This document shows, piece by piece, positions 13,048 through 14,318 of a stretch of 14,318 nucleotides of DNA. The first letter of the stretch is position 1, and every line of letters begins with the position of its first letter. Position numbers and translations under genes: made by a program. This DNA is from QAMX01 sp003149835 (GTDB lineage: Bacteria; Bacillota; Clostridia; Oscillospirales; QAMX01), in the NCBI GenBank assembly GCA_959600635.1, contig CAUGMN010000063.1, positions 1-14,318 on the forward strand. Direction: 5' to 3'. Below the pieces are notes generated by a model, which saw nothing but the letters and a program-made list of their open reading frames with translations, ran no database searches and was not told the DNA's origin.

Positions 13048-14318
13048 TCATTGATAATATTGAGCTTGTGCATTCCAAAGTTCATAGTATTTACCAGTTT
13101 TATTCTTCAAAAGTTCTGTATGGCTACCATCCTGTATAATCGTTCCGTCGTCAAACACAAATATTCTATCACTAAATGTACACGCAGCCAATCTGTGAGA
13201 AATAAATAGGACTGTTTTATTTGTTGCTACATCATTAAATTTTGAATATATGTCATTTTCTGCAACGGGATCAAGGGCAGCCGTAGGCTCATCCAAAATC
13301 ACAATAGGTGCATCTTTGTAAATAGCTCTAGCAAAAGCAACTTTCTGTGCTTCCCCTCCCGACAATTCAATACCGCCTTCATCAAAATCTTTATACAATG
13401 GAGTTTCAAGCCCGTCATTCATATTATTGATTAAGTGCTCTAACCCTGCTTTCCTTGCAGCATCCATAACTCTATCATCATCTACAATTTCGCTTACAGC
13501 GATGTTCTGGCCTATAGGAAATGAGAATATCTTAAAATCCTGAAATACAGTACTTAATTGTTTAATATAAAAGTCATAATCATAATCATTTATATTCTTT
13601 CCACAAAAGTAAATAATCCCCTCATTAGGAGTATATAATCTGCACAATAATTTTATCATTGTCGTTTTCCCACTTCCGTTTCTTCCAACAATTGATATGC
13701 GCTCATTAGGATAAATTTTAAATGATAGATTTTTGAGAACATAAGAACTCGTATTCGGATAGCAGAAAGATACGTTTTCAAACTCAATCAAAGGGGATTC
13801 GGTGTCATCAACACAATCAACATTACCATTCTTGCGATTTGATGGCATTTCAAGATATTTGAAATAATTAACAAGATACTTATTGTTATTAAAAAGCGAC
13901 TGAAACTGTGAAATCATCCCACTCATTGCTCCAACAAAGAGTGCTATACAACTCACATACTTTGTAATATCACCTATAGCAATACTCCCAGCTAAACAAG
14001 CATTAATTACAAATGCATAAATTACAATATTGAGAAGACCTGATGAAATACTACTTAAAAAAACATATTTGAGTGTTTTCTTTTTGTTCGTCCACAATGT
14101 ATCTGTTAGATACTGATTCTGTTCTCTTTGTATTTTTGCAACATATTCGCTCAGACCAAATAAGCGGATATCCTTTCCCGCATTGTAATCTTCATGAAAA
14201 TCATTATAATAATTAAACTGAACGTTAAATGGTATCAATGTTTCGAACATTTTCAAGTTAACTTGGTTCGACTTTTCTGTTGTGTAATAATTAATTGCCA
14301 CGACAATTGCAACAGCTA
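13048..14318 (-). CDS. ABC exporter, permease fused to ATPase, N-terminus off the window
   Basis: The frame is open to the window edge; a GTG at 14301 is internal, because the codons before it continue a hydrophobic helix (AVAIVVAINYY). About 423 residues are visible: the second half of a transmembrane domain, with hydrophobic helices around LNIVIYAFVINACLAGSIAI and VSCIALFVGAMSGMI, and a complete nucleotide-binding domain. The ATPase has Walker A (VGRNGSGKTT), Q-loop (VFQDFKIF), signature (ELSGGEAQKVAFARA), Walker B (PIVILDEPTAALD) and the switch His in LFISHRLA. This is the half-transporter exporter type used for peptides, lipids or drugs; the substrate is unknown. Base composition is far more AT-rich than the left of the window, a sign of transfer. 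No neighbouring gene in view identifies a cargo. Confidence 0.93.
   Translation of the reverse strand, partial: AVAIVVAINYYTTEKSNQVNLKMFETLIPFNVQFNYYNDFHEDYNAGKDIRLFGLSEYVAKIQREQNQYLTDTLWTNKKKTLKYVFLSSISSGLLNIVIYAFVINACLAGSIAIGDITKYVSCIALFVGAMSGMISQFQSLFNNNKYLVNYFKYLEMPSNRKNGNVDCVDDTESPLIEFENVSFCYPNTSSYVLKNLSFKIYPNERISIVGRNGSGKTTMIKLLCRLYTPNEGIIYFCGKNINDYDYDFYIKQLSTVFQDFKIFSFPIGQNIAVSEIVDDDRVMDAARKAGLEHLINNMNDGLETPLYKDFDEGGIELSGGEAQKVAFARAIYKDAPIVILDEPTAALDPVAENDIYSKFNDVATNKTVLFISHRLAACTFSDRIFVFDDGTIIQDGSHTELLKNKTGKYYELWNAQAQYYQ

Overview
This window looks like a chromosomal segment of a GC-rich, low-G+C-lineage-type Firmicute, most plausibly a gut Clostridia member of the Oscillospirales (inference). 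The grounds are a Gram-positive style lipoprotein, strong AGGAGG-like ribosome binding sites, consensus sigma-A promoters with TGn extended -10 boxes, ribonuclease Y, a PgeF protein, a DUF6809-like/XRE pair, and the short GTAGGGGCGCACC palindromic repeat common in such genomes. Bases 1 to about 12050 are GC-rich with native-looking codon use. From about 12060 to the right end the sequence turns sharply AT-rich, which suggests horizontally acquired DNA.

Layout. Bases 1-1763 (minus) carry pgeF followed closely by a truncated family-5 substrate-binding lipoprotein, probably one operon fired from a promoter at 1840-1868. A back-to-back promoter (1881-1909) drives a secreted, apparently catalytically degenerate deacetylase-fold protein (2002-3180) and then a two-CBS-domain protein (3302-3721), whose ribosome binding site lies in the arm of a long hairpin. 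Next come a strong terminator, four tandem ~52-bp repeats, and a minus-strand pair (DUF6809-like protein and XRE regulator) bracketed by two copies of the same short palindromic repeat. Ribonuclease Y (4884-6437, minus) has a promoter about 290 bases upstream and a leader with a terminator-like hairpin.

The plus strand then carries a 919-residue secreted protein joining a degenerate von Willebrand A domain to a neutral/alkaline-ceramidase-like domain (6964-9723), preceded by a short upstream reading frame and ended by a perfect terminator. It is followed by a cytoplasmic GH29 alpha-L-fucosidase (10083-11306).

The most interesting part is 11383-11597: a consensus promoter, a 21-codon leader peptide with a good ribosome binding site, and a terminator that competes with a 13-bp perfect antiterminator pairing. 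Together they look like a translation-sensing attenuator of the kind placed ahead of antibiotic-resistance genes. It controls a GNAT acetyltransferase fused to XRE helix-turn-helix domains, and that gene carries an apparent one-base deletion near 12222 that throws a second XRE domain out of frame. The right end is an AT-rich intergenic stretch with a hairpin and a possible gene remnant, then a truncated ABC exporter (permease plus ATPase) on the minus strand.
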